Made by a program: the position numbers and the translations under genes. A DNA stretch of 11,183 nt from an uncultured Lachnospiraceae bacterium (GTDB taxonomy: Bacteria > Bacillota > Clostridia > Lachnospirales > Lachnospiraceae), in assembly GCA_905233835.1 (NCBI GenBank), contig CAJOGB010000035.1, positions 1 through 11,183 on the forward strand, in the 5' to 3' direction. Numbering within the stretch: position 1 is the first letter of the stretch; each line of letters begins with the position of its first letter. The notes beneath the pieces were generated by a model, which was not told the DNA's origin, did not search any database, and saw only the letters and a program-made list of their open reading frames with translations. This document shows positions 1-7,599 of the stretch, in pieces.

Positions 1-2
1 AA

Positions 3-788
3 TCCACCACGAATGCGACGATTACCTTCAGTGAAAAGATTAACAGTGCAAACGAAGAAGTAAATAAAAACTATGAGATGGCGAAGGAACTGGAGAAATC
101 CTTTGATCAGGTTCGCCGTTCCGTAGATGACGGAGATCGTGAAGTAAATCTCTTTAAAGATGACTTGGAAAACATGGTAAGCGTTGTTACGGAAGCACAG
201 ACCGCTACCGATGGTTTGATTGATGAGATGACAAAGATTACCAGCATTACCGATGAGATTAACTCCATTGCAGGTCAGACAAATTTGCTTTCCTTAAATG
301 CCTCCATCGAGGCGGCGCGTGCCGGTGAAGCAGGTAAGGGATTTGCGGTAGTGGCGGATGAGATTCGCCAGTTGGCAGAACAGTCTTCCTCTGCGGCGGA
401 TAACATCAAAGAAATCTTGGACGGACTGACGCAGACGACCGGACAGGTTTCAAATAAGATTAATGCCGGAACCGAAGCTGCACAGGATGGTGTAGAGAAG
501 ATGGGCGGTCTTTTGGAAGTGTTCGAGGGCATTCGTCATTCTACCGTAGAGGCTGAGAATGCGGTTTCCGAGCAGTACAGTGTAATTGAAAATATCCGCC
601 AGAATTTCGCGGCAATTCAGGATGAGATTGAAACTTTGGTAGCTACAAATGAGGAGAATTCCGCTATGATTCAGAGCATTACCGAGAGCATTTCTCAGCA
701 GCAGGATTCCGTTACCGAAGTGGAAAGCGAGATTAACGGTATTGCGGGATTGTCCGACGACTTGAAAACACAGTTCGCAAACGATTAA
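3..788 (+). CDS. Methyl-accepting chemotaxis protein, C-terminal part (5' end outside window)
   Basis: The reading frame is open from the first base of the window to the TAA at 786-788, giving 261 residues of the C-terminal part of a chemoreceptor. The ATG at 78 is internal, because coding continues upstream of it without a stop. The sequence is a long alpha-helical hairpin. Its tip carries the highly conserved receptor core INSIAGQTNLLSLNASIEAA followed by RAGEAGKGFAVVADEIRQLA, which in this family contacts the kinase CheA and adaptor CheW. The flanking Glu/Gln/Ala-rich heptads are the usual methylation and bundle helices. The chain ends LKTQFAND without a CheR-docking pentapeptide of the NWETF type. 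The sensory domain, any membrane segments and the HAMP region lie upstream of the window, so ligand and location cannot be stated. Family assignment is secure; the specific role is unknown. Confidence 0.95.
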   Translation, partial: STTNATITFSEKINSANEEVNKNYEMAKELEKSFDQVRRSVDDGDREVNLFKDDLENMVSVVTEAQTATDGLIDEMTKITSITDEINSIAGQTNLLSLNASIEAARAGEAGKGFAVVADEIRQLAEQSSSAADNIKEILDGLTQTTGQVSNKINAGTEAAQDGVEKMGGLLEVFEGIRHSTVEAENAVSEQYSVIENIRQNFAAIQDEIETLVATNEENSAMIQSITESISQQQDSVTEVESEINGIAGLSDDLKTQFAND

Positions 789-834
789 AACCAAAACATG
801 CATTTCTAATCGGTGTATGTGATTTTAAACAAAA

Positions 835-875
835 TAAGGACTTTGAAGTATTGATTTTTTACTTCAAAGTCCTTA
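835..875 (+). terminator. Long perfect hairpin after the chemoreceptor gene, probable terminator
   Basis: Bases 835-850 and 860-875 form a perfect 16-bp stem around a 9-base T-rich loop, 46 bases after the chemoreceptor stop. The position fits a terminator separating it from the next gene. It is atypical: no T-run directly follows the stem on the + strand (the next bases are AACTATTTATAG), and a run of seven T comes only at 893-899. On the opposite strand the stem is followed by TTTTGTTTAAA, a better tail. Termination on the + strand is therefore likely but not certain. Confidence 0.6.
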
Positions 876-901
876 AACTATTTATAGTCGCCTTTTTTTG
901 G

Positions 902-930
902 GCGTCATAAGATTTCGTATCATATATAAT
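902..930 (+). promoter_or_regulatory. Candidate sigma-A promoter for the pyruvate:ferredoxin oxidoreductase gene
   Basis: A perfect TATAAT lies at 925-930. The hexamer 17 bases upstream (902-907, GCGTCA) matches TTGACA at only three positions, so the -35 is weak. Transcription would begin near 937, giving a leader of about 26 bases that carries a strong ribosome binding site. The exact -10 match, the position after the hairpin and the need to express the next gene strongly support the call; the poor -35 limits confidence. Confidence 0.5.
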
Positions 931-949
931 GTATGAAAGTATATATTGT

Positions 950-955
950 AGGAGG
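950..955 (+). promoter_or_regulatory. Ribosome binding site that sets the nifJ start at 963
   Basis: AGGAGG at 950-955 is a near-perfect Shine-Dalgarno sequence seven bases before ATG 963. An in-frame ATG at 933 lies upstream of this site, overlaps the expected transcription start and has no ribosome binding site of its own, so it is rejected as the start. Confidence 0.9.
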
Positions 956-962
956 AAACAAC

Positions 963-3900
963 ATGATTAAGAGATCTATGAAAACCATGGATGGTAATCA
1001 GGCTGCAGCTCATGCATCTTATGCATTTACTGAAGTAGCAGCTATGTATCCCATCACTCCTTCATCTGTTATGCCGGAGCATGTAGATGAATGGGCAAAC
1101 GCAGGCCGTAAAAACTTATTTGGCCAGACAGTTCAGATTACAGAGATGCAGTCAGAAGCAGGTGCTGCAGGTGCTGTTCACGGTTCTTTGACCGCTGGTG
1201 CACTTACCGCTACATACACCGCTTCTCAGGGACTTTTACTTATGATCCCGAACCTTTACAAGATTGCAGGTGAGGGACTCCCGGGTGTATTCAACGTATC
1301 CGCTCGTTGCGTTGCTACACACGCACTTAATATTTTTGGTGATCACTCAGATGTTTACGCTTGCCGTCAGACAGGTGTTGCTATGCTTTGTGAATCATCT
1401 GTACAGGAAGTTATGGACTTAACTCCGGTTGCTCACCTCGCAGCTATCGAAGGAAAGATTCCTTTCATTAACTTCTTCGATGGATTCAGAACTTCTCACG
1501 AAATTCAGAAGATTGAGACATGGTCTGAAAAGGATAACTATGCTGAACTTCAGAGCTTAATGCCTTGGGATAAGGTAGAAGAGTTCAAAGCTAACGCATT
1601 GAATCCGAACAAGCCTAAGGAAATGGGATCTGCACAGAACCCGGATATCTTCTTCCAGTCTCGTGAAGCTTGCAACTCATTCTATGATGAGTTACCGGCT
1701 ATCGTTCAGAAGTACATGGATAAGATCAATGACATGATCGGTACCGACTATAAATTATTTAACTACTATGGTGCAGCTGATGCTGAGCGCGTAATCGTTG
1801 CTATGGGATCTGTTTGCGAGACCATCGATGAGACCATTGATTTCTTAATGGCTCGCGGTGAAAAAGTCGGTGTTGTTAAGGTTCGTTTGTATCGTCCGTT
1901 CGTTAAGGAAGCTTTAATTGAAGCAATCCCTGATTCTGTTAAGAGAATCTACGTACTTGATCGTACAAAAGAGCCGGGATCTCTTGGTGAGCCGTTTTAC
2001 TTAGACGTAGTAGCAGCATTAAAGGGATCTAAGTTCGATTCTGTAGAAGTATTTGGTGGTCGTTACGGTCTTGGATCTAAGGATACCATTCCTGCAGATA
2101 TCATTGCTGTATATCATAATGAAGATAAAGAAAGATTTACTCTTTCTATCAACGATGATGTTACTCACCTTTCTCTTGATCGTAAAGAGAATCCTGTTAC
2201 AACTCCGGAAGGAACTACAAACTGTAAGTTCTGGGGTCTTGGTGCAGATGGTACCGTAGGTGCTAACAAGAACTCTATCAAGATCATCGGTGATAATACA
2301 GACATGTATGCTCAGGCATACTTCGATTATGACTCTAAGAAGTCCGGTGGTGTTACCATTTCTCACTTACGTTTTGGTCACACACCAATCCGTTCTACAT
2401 ACCTTATCAGCCAGGCAAACTTCGTAGCTTGCCACTGTACTGCATATATCTACAAGTACAACATGGTTCAGGATTTGGTACCGGGCGGAACATTCCTCTT
2501 CAACACTCAGTGGACCGAGGATGAATTGGATGAGAAATTACCTGGACAGGTTAAGAGATACATCGCTGAGAACAACATTCAGTTCTATATCATCGATGGT
2601 GTTAAGATCGGTAAAGAAATCGGTCTTGGAAACAGAATTAATACCGTACTTCAGTCAGCATTCTTCTCACTTACAAAGCTTATTCCTGAAGAAGAAGTTA
2701 TTAAGCTTATGAAGGACGCTGCTACTAAGTCTTATGCAAAGAAGGGTGATGACATCGTTAAGATGAACCATGACGCTATCGATGCAGGTGCTACAGCTTA
2801 CGTTAAGGTTAACGTTCCTGAGTCTTGGAAGAACTGCAAGGATGATGATTTCTCTGCAGAAGTTAAGGGCACAGGCGCTGCTGCTGAATTCGTTAAGGAT
2901 ATCCAGCAGAAGGTTAACGCTCAGCAGGGTAACACAATTCCTGTTTCTGTTACTAAGAAATATGTTGACGGACATACACCTTCAGGTACAGCAGCATTCG
3001 AAAAACGTGGTGTTGCAACAGACGTTCCTGTATGGGATGCTACTAAGTGTATCCAGTGTAACCAGTGTTCATACGTTTGTCCTCATGCAGCAATTCGTCC
3101 GGTAGCACTTACAGCTGATGAAGCTTCTAAGGCTCCAAACGATATGCCGATGAAGGATATGACCGGAATGCCGGATTACAAGTTCGCTATCGTTGTATCT
3201 GCATTTGACTGTACAGGATGTGGATCATGCGTTAACGTTTGTCCTGATAAGGTTCAGGCTATTACAATGCAGTCATTCGAAGAGAATGAAGGCGAGCAGG
3301 CATACTTCGATTATGCAGTTACTCTTCCGGAGAAGACTGAAATCGTTGAGAAGTTCAAGATTAACAGCGTAAAGGGATCTCAGTTCAAGCAGCCACTCCT
3401 TGAGTTCTCAGGAGCTTGTGGTGGATGTGGAGAGACTCCGTATGCGAAGTTAATCACTCAGTTATTTGGTGATAGAATGTACATTGCAAATGCTACAGGA
3501 TGTTCTTCTATCTGGGGTAACTCATCACCTTCTACACCATACACTGTAAATGCTAAGGGTCAGGGTCCTGCATGGTCTAACTCACTCTTCGAAGATGCAG
3601 CTGAGTTTGGTTATGGTATGTTACTTGCACAGCGCGCAATTCGTGATCGCTTAAAAGCAACATTAGACGAAATCGTTGAATCTACTTCATCTGCAGACGT
3701 TAAGTCAGCAGTTGCAGAATGGAATGATACCTTCAATTCAGGTGTTACCAACGGACTTGCTACTGACAAGTTAGTTGCAGCATTAGAGAAGGAAGGTTCT
3801 GATAAGGCTAAGGCAGTTCTTAAAGAGAAGGATTACCTTGCTAAGAAGTCACAGTGGATCTTCGGTGGTGACGGATGGGCTTACGATATCGGATTCGGTG

Positions 3901-4505
3901 GTTTAGACCACGTAATCGCTTCCGGTAAGGACATCAACATCATGATTTACGATACCGAAGTTTACTCTAATACAGGTGGACAGTCTTCTAAGTCTACACC
4001 GCTCGGAGCTATTGCACAGTTTGCAGCAGGTGGTAAAGAGACCAAGAAGAAGGATCTTGCAGGTATTGCAATGAGCTACGGTTATGTATACGTTGCACAG
4101 ATCAACATGGGTGCAGATCCTGCACAGTGCGTTAAGGCATTGGCAGAAGCTGAAGCATATCCGGGACCGTCAGTAATCATCGCTTACGCTCCATGTATCA
4201 ACCATGGTATCCGTAAGGGTATGGCTAAGGCTCAGACAGAAGAGAAGTTAGCCGTTGAAGCCGGTTACTGGTTCGACTTCAGATTCAATCCTGAACTTGC
4301 TAAAGAAGGCAAGGATGCATTCATCTTAGATTCTAAGGCTCCTACAGGAGACTTCCAGGAATTCTTAAAGGGTGAAAGCAGATACGCAGCACTTGCTAAG
4401 TTCAACCCGAACAAGGCAGCTAAGCTCTTTGCTGAATCTGAACAGCAGTATAAGGATCGTTACAACTACTTGAACAAGTTGGTAGATCTTTACAAAGCAG
4501 ACTAA
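963..4505 (+). CDS. nifJ: Pyruvate:ferredoxin (flavodoxin) oxidoreductase, single-chain
   Basis: This enzyme oxidatively decarboxylates pyruvate with CoA to acetyl-CoA and CO2 and reduces ferredoxin; it is cytoplasmic and central to anaerobic fermentation. The 1180-residue chain has the full one-polypeptide architecture. The N-terminal substrate domain begins MKTMDGNQAAAH and carries YPITPSS at 29-35. A ferredoxin-like domain has two 4Fe-4S motifs: C696, C699, C702, C706P and C750, C753, C756, C760P. The thiamine-diphosphate domain supplies the proximal cluster cysteines C819 and C822 (CGGCGET), C847 (ATGCSSIW) and C1078 (APCINHG). The cofactor motif runs from GDGW at 969 to N1003 in SNTGGQ. 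All expected ligands are present. The length is slightly below the roughly 1,200 of many homologues, and the chain appears to lack the longer C-terminal extension of the Desulfovibrio africanus enzyme. It is flanked by a hairpin and a strong terminator, so it is probably a single-gene transcript. Its codons are rich in GTT, GCT, AAG and ATC, unlike the neighbours, as expected for very high expression. Confidence 0.98.
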   Translation: MIKRSMKTMDGNQAAAHASYAFTEVAAMYPITPSSVMPEHVDEWANAGRKNLFGQTVQITEMQSEAGAAGAVHGSLTAGALTATYTASQGLLLMIPNLYKIAGEGLPGVFNVSARCVATHALNIFGDHSDVYACRQTGVAMLCESSVQEVMDLTPVAHLAAIEGKIPFINFFDGFRTSHEIQKIETWSEKDNYAELQSLMPWDKVEEFKANALNPNKPKEMGSAQNPDIFFQSREACNSFYDELPAIVQKYMDKINDMIGTDYKLFNYYGAADAERVIVAMGSVCETIDETIDFLMARGEKVGVVKVRLYRPFVKEALIEAIPDSVKRIYVLDRTKEPGSLGEPFYLDVVAALKGSKFDSVEVFGGRYGLGSKDTIPADIIAVYHNEDKERFTLSINDDVTHLSLDRKENPVTTPEGTTNCKFWGLGADGTVGANKNSIKIIGDNTDMYAQAYFDYDSKKSGGVTISHLRFGHTPIRSTYLISQANFVACHCTAYIYKYNMVQDLVPGGTFLFNTQWTEDELDEKLPGQVKRYIAENNIQFYIIDGVKIGKEIGLGNRINTVLQSAFFSLTKLIPEEEVIKLMKDAATKSYAKKGDDIVKMNHDAIDAGATAYVKVNVPESWKNCKDDDFSAEVKGTGAAAEFVKDIQQKVNAQQGNTIPVSVTKKYVDGHTPSGTAAFEKRGVATDVPVWDATKCIQCNQCSYVCPHAAIRPVALTADEASKAPNDMPMKDMTGMPDYKFAIVVSAFDCTGCGSCVNVCPDKVQAITMQSFEENEGEQAYFDYAVTLPEKTEIVEKFKINSVKGSQFKQPLLEFSGACGGCGETPYAKLITQLFGDRMYIANATGCSSIWGNSSPSTPYTVNAKGQGPAWSNSLFEDAAEFGYGMLLAQRAIRDRLKATLDEIVESTSSADVKSAVAEWNDTFNSGVTNGLATDKLVAALEKEGSDKAKAVLKEKDYLAKKSQWIFGGDGWAYDIGFGGLDHVIASGKDINIMIYDTEVYSNTGGQSSKSTPLGAIAQFAAGGKETKKKDLAGIAMSYGYVYVAQINMGADPAQCVKALAEAEAYPGPSVIIAYAPCINHGIRKGMAKAQTEEKLAVEAGYWFDFRFNPELAKEGKDAFILDSKAPTGDFQEFLKGESRYAALAKFNPNKAAKLFAESEQQYKDRYNYLNKLVDLYKAD

Positions 4506-4525
4506 TTATTAGTTGTTTCCTACAT

Positions 4526-4565
4526 AAAAAAGGGTCGTCTTTCGAAAGAAAGACGGCTCTTTTTT
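4526..4565 (+). terminator. Strong intrinsic terminator after nifJ
   Basis: An 18-bp stem (4526-4543 with 4548-4565, two G-U pairs) is closed by a GAAA tetraloop on a C-G pair. The stem starts with six A and ends in six T, so the U-tract forms its lower part. It begins 20 bases after the nifJ stop. Because the A and T runs are symmetrical it could work in both directions, although nothing converges on it here. Confidence 0.93.
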
Positions 4566-4599
4566 GCTTTATTTTAAAGGTTTTATGGGAAAACAGTCA

Positions 4600-4628
4600 T
4601 TTACATTAACCCGTTAAAATGATATTAT
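4600..4628 (+). promoter_or_regulatory. Sigma-A promoter for the coiled-coil membrane protein gene, with inverted repeat in its spacer
   Basis: TTTACA at 4600-4605 (5 of 6 to TTGACA) and TATTAT at 4623-4628 (5 of 6 to TATAAT) are separated by exactly 17 bases. The spacer begins with the perfect inverted repeat TTAACCCGTTAA (4606-4617), which touches the -35 element and could be an operator; at 5+5 bases it could also be chance. Transcription would start near 4635. Confidence 0.75.
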
Positions 4629-4652
4629 GAAGAAGTGTAAATTAGTAAATAC

Positions 4653-4658
4653 GTGAGG
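4653..4658 (+). promoter_or_regulatory. Ribosome binding site (GTGAGG) that sets the start at 4668
   Basis: GTGAGG at 4653-4658 can be read as an in-frame GTG codon, but it is better explained as the Shine-Dalgarno sequence nine bases before ATG 4668. No other purine-rich site precedes a GTG start at 4653. The same GTGAGG at the same spacing precedes ilvN. Confidence 0.7.
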
Positions 4659-4667
4659 TTTTTACCC

Positions 4668-5279
4668 ATGGAAATTGAAAAACGATTGGATGCTGCAGGG
4701 ATTGAATTCCCAAAGGCAAATGAAAAAGAGGAAGTAAAGAACGTGGAAGAAAAGAAAATAGTTCTAGATCAGGATGATGTATTATTTCAGCAGATTGATG
4801 CTTTCCGCCAGAAGGCAGAAGATATTCAGTCTTTGATTAAAGAAAGAGAAGATCGCGTCAGCGATTTGGAAGAGCAGCTTCGTCAAAAAGAAGAAGAAAA
4901 CAAAGAAACACAGGATAAGCTTGCCAAGCTAAAAGAAGAAATTTCACAAAAACAGCAGGAAGCAGATTCCATCGTAGCTAATGTGGAGACACAGGTGGAT
5001 CGCGCTCTTGGAGAATTAAAGCAGCCCCTTGATACTATGTCTGAATCTGTTGAAGGCATGAAGGAAAGCTTGTACGAAAAAGTACACGATGAGAATGTCA
5101 GAGTTTATCGAAATATCCAGGATTTGCTTAAGGAAAGAGACGAGCAGGATAAGACCTTTGAACAGACCCAGGAACTTTTAAAGAAGCTGGGTGGAAAGAT
5201 GGGATTTTTAATCTTTATCGGTCTTTTAAACTTGGGTGTTGTGGTAGCGATTCTTTTGGCACTTTTAGATATTATTTAA
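4668..5279 (+). CDS. Unrecognised coiled-coil protein with a single C-terminal membrane segment
   Basis: I do not recognise this 203-residue protein. From ATG 4668 it has a charged N-terminus (MEIEKRLDAAGIEFPKANEK), then a long, almost Gly- and Pro-free helical region rich in Glu, Lys and Gln (about 37-106, including KEREDRVSDLEEQLRQKEEE) with heptad spacing typical of a coiled coil. A second amphipathic helical stretch covers about 106-172, with the only later proline at P120. The last 25 or so residues (about 178-203, GFLIFIGLLNLGVVVAILLA followed by LLDII) form one hydrophobic helix preceded by Lys-rich sequence. There is no signal peptide, so the likely topology is a tail anchor with the coiled coil in the cytoplasm. 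The helical part superficially resembles chemoreceptor or division-type coiled coils, but no family motif is visible. It has its own promoter and terminator, so its neighbours give no functional hint. Existence as a gene is well supported; function is unknown. Confidence 0.88.
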   Translation: MEIEKRLDAAGIEFPKANEKEEVKNVEEKKIVLDQDDVLFQQIDAFRQKAEDIQSLIKEREDRVSDLEEQLRQKEEENKETQDKLAKLKEEISQKQQEADSIVANVETQVDRALGELKQPLDTMSESVEGMKESLYEKVHDENVRVYRNIQDLLKERDEQDKTFEQTQELLKKLGGKMGFLIFIGLLNLGVVVAILLALLDII

Positions 5280-5286
5280 ATGGATT

Positions 5287-5321
5287 CCGGCTGTGACATA
5301 TGGTCACAGTCGGCTTTTTTT
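5287..5321 (+). terminator. Intrinsic terminator between the coiled-coil gene and the pyrophosphatase gene
   Basis: An 11-bp stem (5287-5297 with 5303-5313, one G-U pair, arms CCGGCTGTGAC and GTCACAGTCGG) has a five-base loop, then C and seven T (5315-5321). It begins eight bases after the coiled-coil gene stop. The T-run ends two bases before the ribosome binding site of the pyrophosphatase gene, leaving no space for a promoter in between. Confidence 0.92.
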
Positions 5322-5323
5322 CA

Positions 5324-5330
5324 AAAGGAG
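5324..5330 (+). promoter_or_regulatory. Ribosome binding site that sets the pyrophosphatase start at 5336
   Basis: AAAGGAG at 5324-5330 lies five bases before ATG 5336. An earlier in-frame ATG at 5300 falls inside the terminator loop and would encode MVTVGFFSKGER from terminator sequence, so it is rejected. Confidence 0.88.
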
Positions 5331-5335
5331 AACGA

Positions 5336-6988
5336 ATGGAAAAGAAGAAAGAAGTATGGGTTATCGGTCATAAAAATCCGGATACCGACTCTATCTGCGC
5401 AGCTATTTCCTACGCGTATCTGAAAAATCAATTGGGAGGAGCGGACTATATTCCCAAAAAGGCAGGAGAATTAAACAGTGAAACCGCCTATGTCTTAAAT
5501 CGATTCGGTGTGGAAGAACCGGAGACGGTGGAAGATGTGGGAACTCAGGTTAAGGATATTGAACTCCGTCATACCAAGGGTGTCAGCAACCATTATTCCT
5601 TAAAGAAGGCATGGGAGTTAATGCTTTCCGAGGACGTGGTTACCCTTCCCATTGTTACCCAAAACCAAATGTTAGAGGGTGTTATCGTAAACGGTGATAT
5701 CGCCTATTCTTATATGGATGTATACGATAATAACGAGCTCAGTCGCGCCCGTACCCAGTATAAGAATATTATCGAAACCTTAAAGGGTCATATGCTTTGC
5801 GGTAATGAGCACGGATACTTTATTAAAGGAAAGGTCGTGGTGGCATCCGGAAGCGAAGAAACCCTTCGAAACGAAATCGAAGACGACGATTTGGTTATTT
5901 TAGGTGATGTTCGCGAAAGACAGCTTATTGCATTGGAAGAAAATCCAAGCTGTATGATTGTAGCCGGCGTTACGGTGGTAGATCCGGATGTAATCTCTCT
6001 TGCACAAAAGATAGACTGCGTATTGATTACCACGGAATATGATACCTTTACCACAGCTCGCCTGATTCATCAGAGTATGCCCATTAAGCACTTTATGAAA
6101 AAGGATAATTTGGTTACCTTTGATTTGGACGATTATATTGATGACGTGAGAGAAACCATGTCCGGGGTACGTCACAGAGACTTTCCGGTAGTGGATGAAA
6201 ACCGTAGATATGTGGGTATGTTTTCACGAAGAAATTTGCTTAATATGCAAAAGAAGCGTGTGATATTGGTGGATCATAACGAAAAGTCTCAGGCGGTGGA
6301 AGGAATCGAACAGGCAGAGATCTTAGAGATTATCGATCATCATAAGATCGGTTCTTTGGAAACCATTCAGCCCATTTATTTCAGAAATCAACCTTTAGGA
6401 TGTTCTTCTACCATTATATACTTAATGTATATGGAAAAGGATGTCATTATTCCAAAGGAAATGGCGGGACTCATGTTGTCTGCAATTTTATCGGATACGT
6501 TAATGTTTCGTTCACCGACCTGTACACCGATGGATCGGGAAGTGGGAGAGGCACTTGCAAAGATTGCCGGAGTAGATTATGAAGAACTGGCCCTTCATAT
6601 GTTTGAGGCGGGCAGTGATTTTTCAAAGAAGAGTGTGGAAGAAATCTTCTATCAGGACTTTAAAGTCTTCCATGTGGATGATGATACCTTTGCGGTGGCT
6701 CAGGTATCTGCAGTTTCCGGCACACAGCTTGACAGCATTCGCACAAAACTTGCGTCCTATATGGAGACGGTCCTTAACAATATGCAGCTTGATATGGTGT
6801 TTGTTATGATGACAAATATTATCGATCAAAGTACAGAACTTTTATACTATGGTTCCAATGCGGAAAATATTGTTTCCAGCACCTTCGGGGCGGACAAGCT
6901 TTCAGACAGAAACAGTGCGATATTACCGGGAGTGGTGTCCAGAAAGAAGCAGCTCATTCCACCAATGATGGAAACTATGCAACAGTAG
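5336..6988 (+). CDS. ppaC: Manganese-dependent inorganic pyrophosphatase, family II with CBS and DRTGG regulatory domains
   Basis: This cytoplasmic enzyme hydrolyses pyrophosphate to phosphate, pulling biosynthetic reactions forward. The 550-residue chain starts with the DHH catalytic half: GHKNPDTDS, giving H12, D16 and D18. A regulatory insert follows: CBS domain 1 (about 71-128), a DRTGG domain (about 145-245) and CBS domain 2 (about 248-304). The catalytic half then resumes with VDHNE (D313), IIDHHKIG (D334, H335, H336) and LSDT (D387), and the DHHA2 domain ends with the substrate-binding SRKK at 535-538. These match the family's canonical metal ligands. In the characterised family, CBS-containing members are inhibited by AMP or ADP, and those with DRTGG are activated by diadenosine polyphosphates; the same is inferred here. 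Plain family II enzymes are about 310 residues, so the insert explains the length. The promoter is unclear because a terminator abuts the ribosome binding site, and no terminator follows the gene, so its transcript may run on into ilvN-ilvC. Confidence 0.95.
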   Translation: MEKKKEVWVIGHKNPDTDSICAAISYAYLKNQLGGADYIPKKAGELNSETAYVLNRFGVEEPETVEDVGTQVKDIELRHTKGVSNHYSLKKAWELMLSEDVVTLPIVTQNQMLEGVIVNGDIAYSYMDVYDNNELSRARTQYKNIIETLKGHMLCGNEHGYFIKGKVVVASGSEETLRNEIEDDDLVILGDVRERQLIALEENPSCMIVAGVTVVDPDVISLAQKIDCVLITTEYDTFTTARLIHQSMPIKHFMKKDNLVTFDLDDYIDDVRETMSGVRHRDFPVVDENRRYVGMFSRRNLLNMQKKRVILVDHNEKSQAVEGIEQAEILEIIDHHKIGSLETIQPIYFRNQPLGCSSTIIYLMYMEKDVIIPKEMAGLMLSAILSDTLMFRSPTCTPMDREVGEALAKIAGVDYEELALHMFEAGSDFSKKSVEEIFYQDFKVFHVDDDTFAVAQVSAVSGTQLDSIRTKLASYMETVLNNMQLDMVFVMMTNIIDQSTELLYYGSNAENIVSSTFGADKLSDRNSAILPGVVSRKKQLIPPMMETMQQ

Positions 6989-6997
6989 TTTTTCTGG

Positions 6998-7025
6998 TTG
7001 ACAAAGCGCTTATATTTGATAGAAT
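6998..7025 (+). promoter_or_regulatory. Near-consensus promoter for ilvN-ilvC
   Basis: A perfect TTGACA at 6998-7003 is followed after 16 bases by TAGAAT at 7020-7025 (5 of 6 to TATAAT). The -35 starts only nine bases after the pyrophosphatase stop. The spacer contains an 8-base palindrome AAGCGCTT (7004-7011), possibly fortuitous. The predicted leader is about 37 bases, too short for a T-box or leader-peptide attenuator. Confidence 0.75.
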
Positions 7026-7053
7026 GTAAAGAACGAAATTATTAAACTTAAAA

Positions 7054-7059
7054 GTGAGG
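7054..7059 (+). promoter_or_regulatory. Ribosome binding site (GTGAGG) that sets the ilvN start at GTG 7069
   Basis: GTGAGG at 7054-7059 lies nine bases before GTG 7069. Starting at 7069 gives MKIKVFSILVENTSGVL, which fits the family N-terminus, whereas starting at the GTG inside this site would add five untypical residues and leave no ribosome binding site. Confidence 0.75.
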
Positions 7060-7068
7060 AAAATTCAA

Positions 7069-7590
7069 GTGAAGATAAAAGTCTTTTCGATTCTTGTTGA
7101 AAATACTTCCGGTGTTCTAAGTCATGTTTCCGGTTTGTTTTCCCGCAGAGGATATAATATTGAAAGCTTTTCGGCAGGTGTTACCGCAGACCCGCGGTTT
7201 ACTCGCATGACCATTGTTACCTCCGGGGATGAAATGATTTTGGAGCAGATCGAAAAGCAGGTAGCGAAACTTGAAGATGTTGTGGATATTAAGGTTTTGG
7301 AACCTTCTTCATCCGTAACGAGAGAACTCATGTTGGTTAAGATTCGTGCCACGGAAGAATCGGATAATGTATTTTTTTCTTTTGCGGAGCATTTGGAGCA
7401 GTACCACGGAAAAAGCGTGGATGTGGATTTACCCAACGGCGTGGTGGTGGTTGAGATGACCGGAAATCACGATAAGTTGGATGCGTATTTGGCGGACTTG
7501 CAGGCTGCCGGATATGAGATATTGGAGTTGGCACGTACCGGTATTACGGGACTTTCCCGTGGATCGAAAGACGTATTATACATTGACTGA
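7069..7590 (+). CDS. ilvN: Acetolactate synthase small (regulatory) subunit
   Basis: This is the regulatory subunit of acetohydroxyacid synthase, which stimulates the catalytic subunit IlvB and confers valine feedback inhibition in branched-chain amino acid synthesis. From GTG 7069 the product is 173 residues, normal for the family. An N-terminal ACT domain covers about 2-78, with VENTSGVLSHVSGLFSRRGY followed by N30. G15 and N30 align by position with E. coli IlvH Gly14 and Asn29, residues known to matter for valine sensitivity, so a valine-sensitive enzyme is inferred. A C-terminal domain (about 84-160, RELMLVKIRATEES onward) ends with the typical ARTGITGLSRG. No catalytic subunit gene is in the window, so ilvB must lie elsewhere. 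ilvC follows after 73 bases in the same orientation with no convincing terminator, so the two are probably cotranscribed. Confidence 0.95.
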   Translation: MKIKVFSILVENTSGVLSHVSGLFSRRGYNIESFSAGVTADPRFTRMTIVTSGDEMILEQIEKQVAKLEDVVDIKVLEPSSSVTRELMLVKIRATEESDNVFFSFAEHLEQYHGKSVDVDLPNGVVVVEMTGNHDKLDAYLADLQAAGYEILELARTGITGLSRGSKDVLYID

Positions 7591-7599
7591 TGCGAAATA

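Noticed and set aside
450..803. Antisense open frame of 117 codons over the chemoreceptor gene, and similar antisense frames over nifJ, ppaC, ilvN, ilvC and the propeller gene
   Set aside because: They are shadows of strongly conserved coding sequence on the + strand, with no recognisable domains or ribosome binding sites.
933..962. Upstream ATG extending nifJ by ten residues (MKVYIVGGNN)
   Set aside because: It lies upstream of the strong AGGAGG site, would need its own ribosome binding site, and falls at the predicted transcription start.
5300..5335. Upstream ATG extending the pyrophosphatase by twelve residues
   Set aside because: These codons are made of the terminator hairpin, its T-run and the ribosome binding site; ATG 5336 has the proper spacing.
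7045..7066. Possible CodY box upstream of ilvN (GAAAATT half-site)
   Set aside because: Only about 10 of 15 positions match the consensus and the left half is essentially absent.
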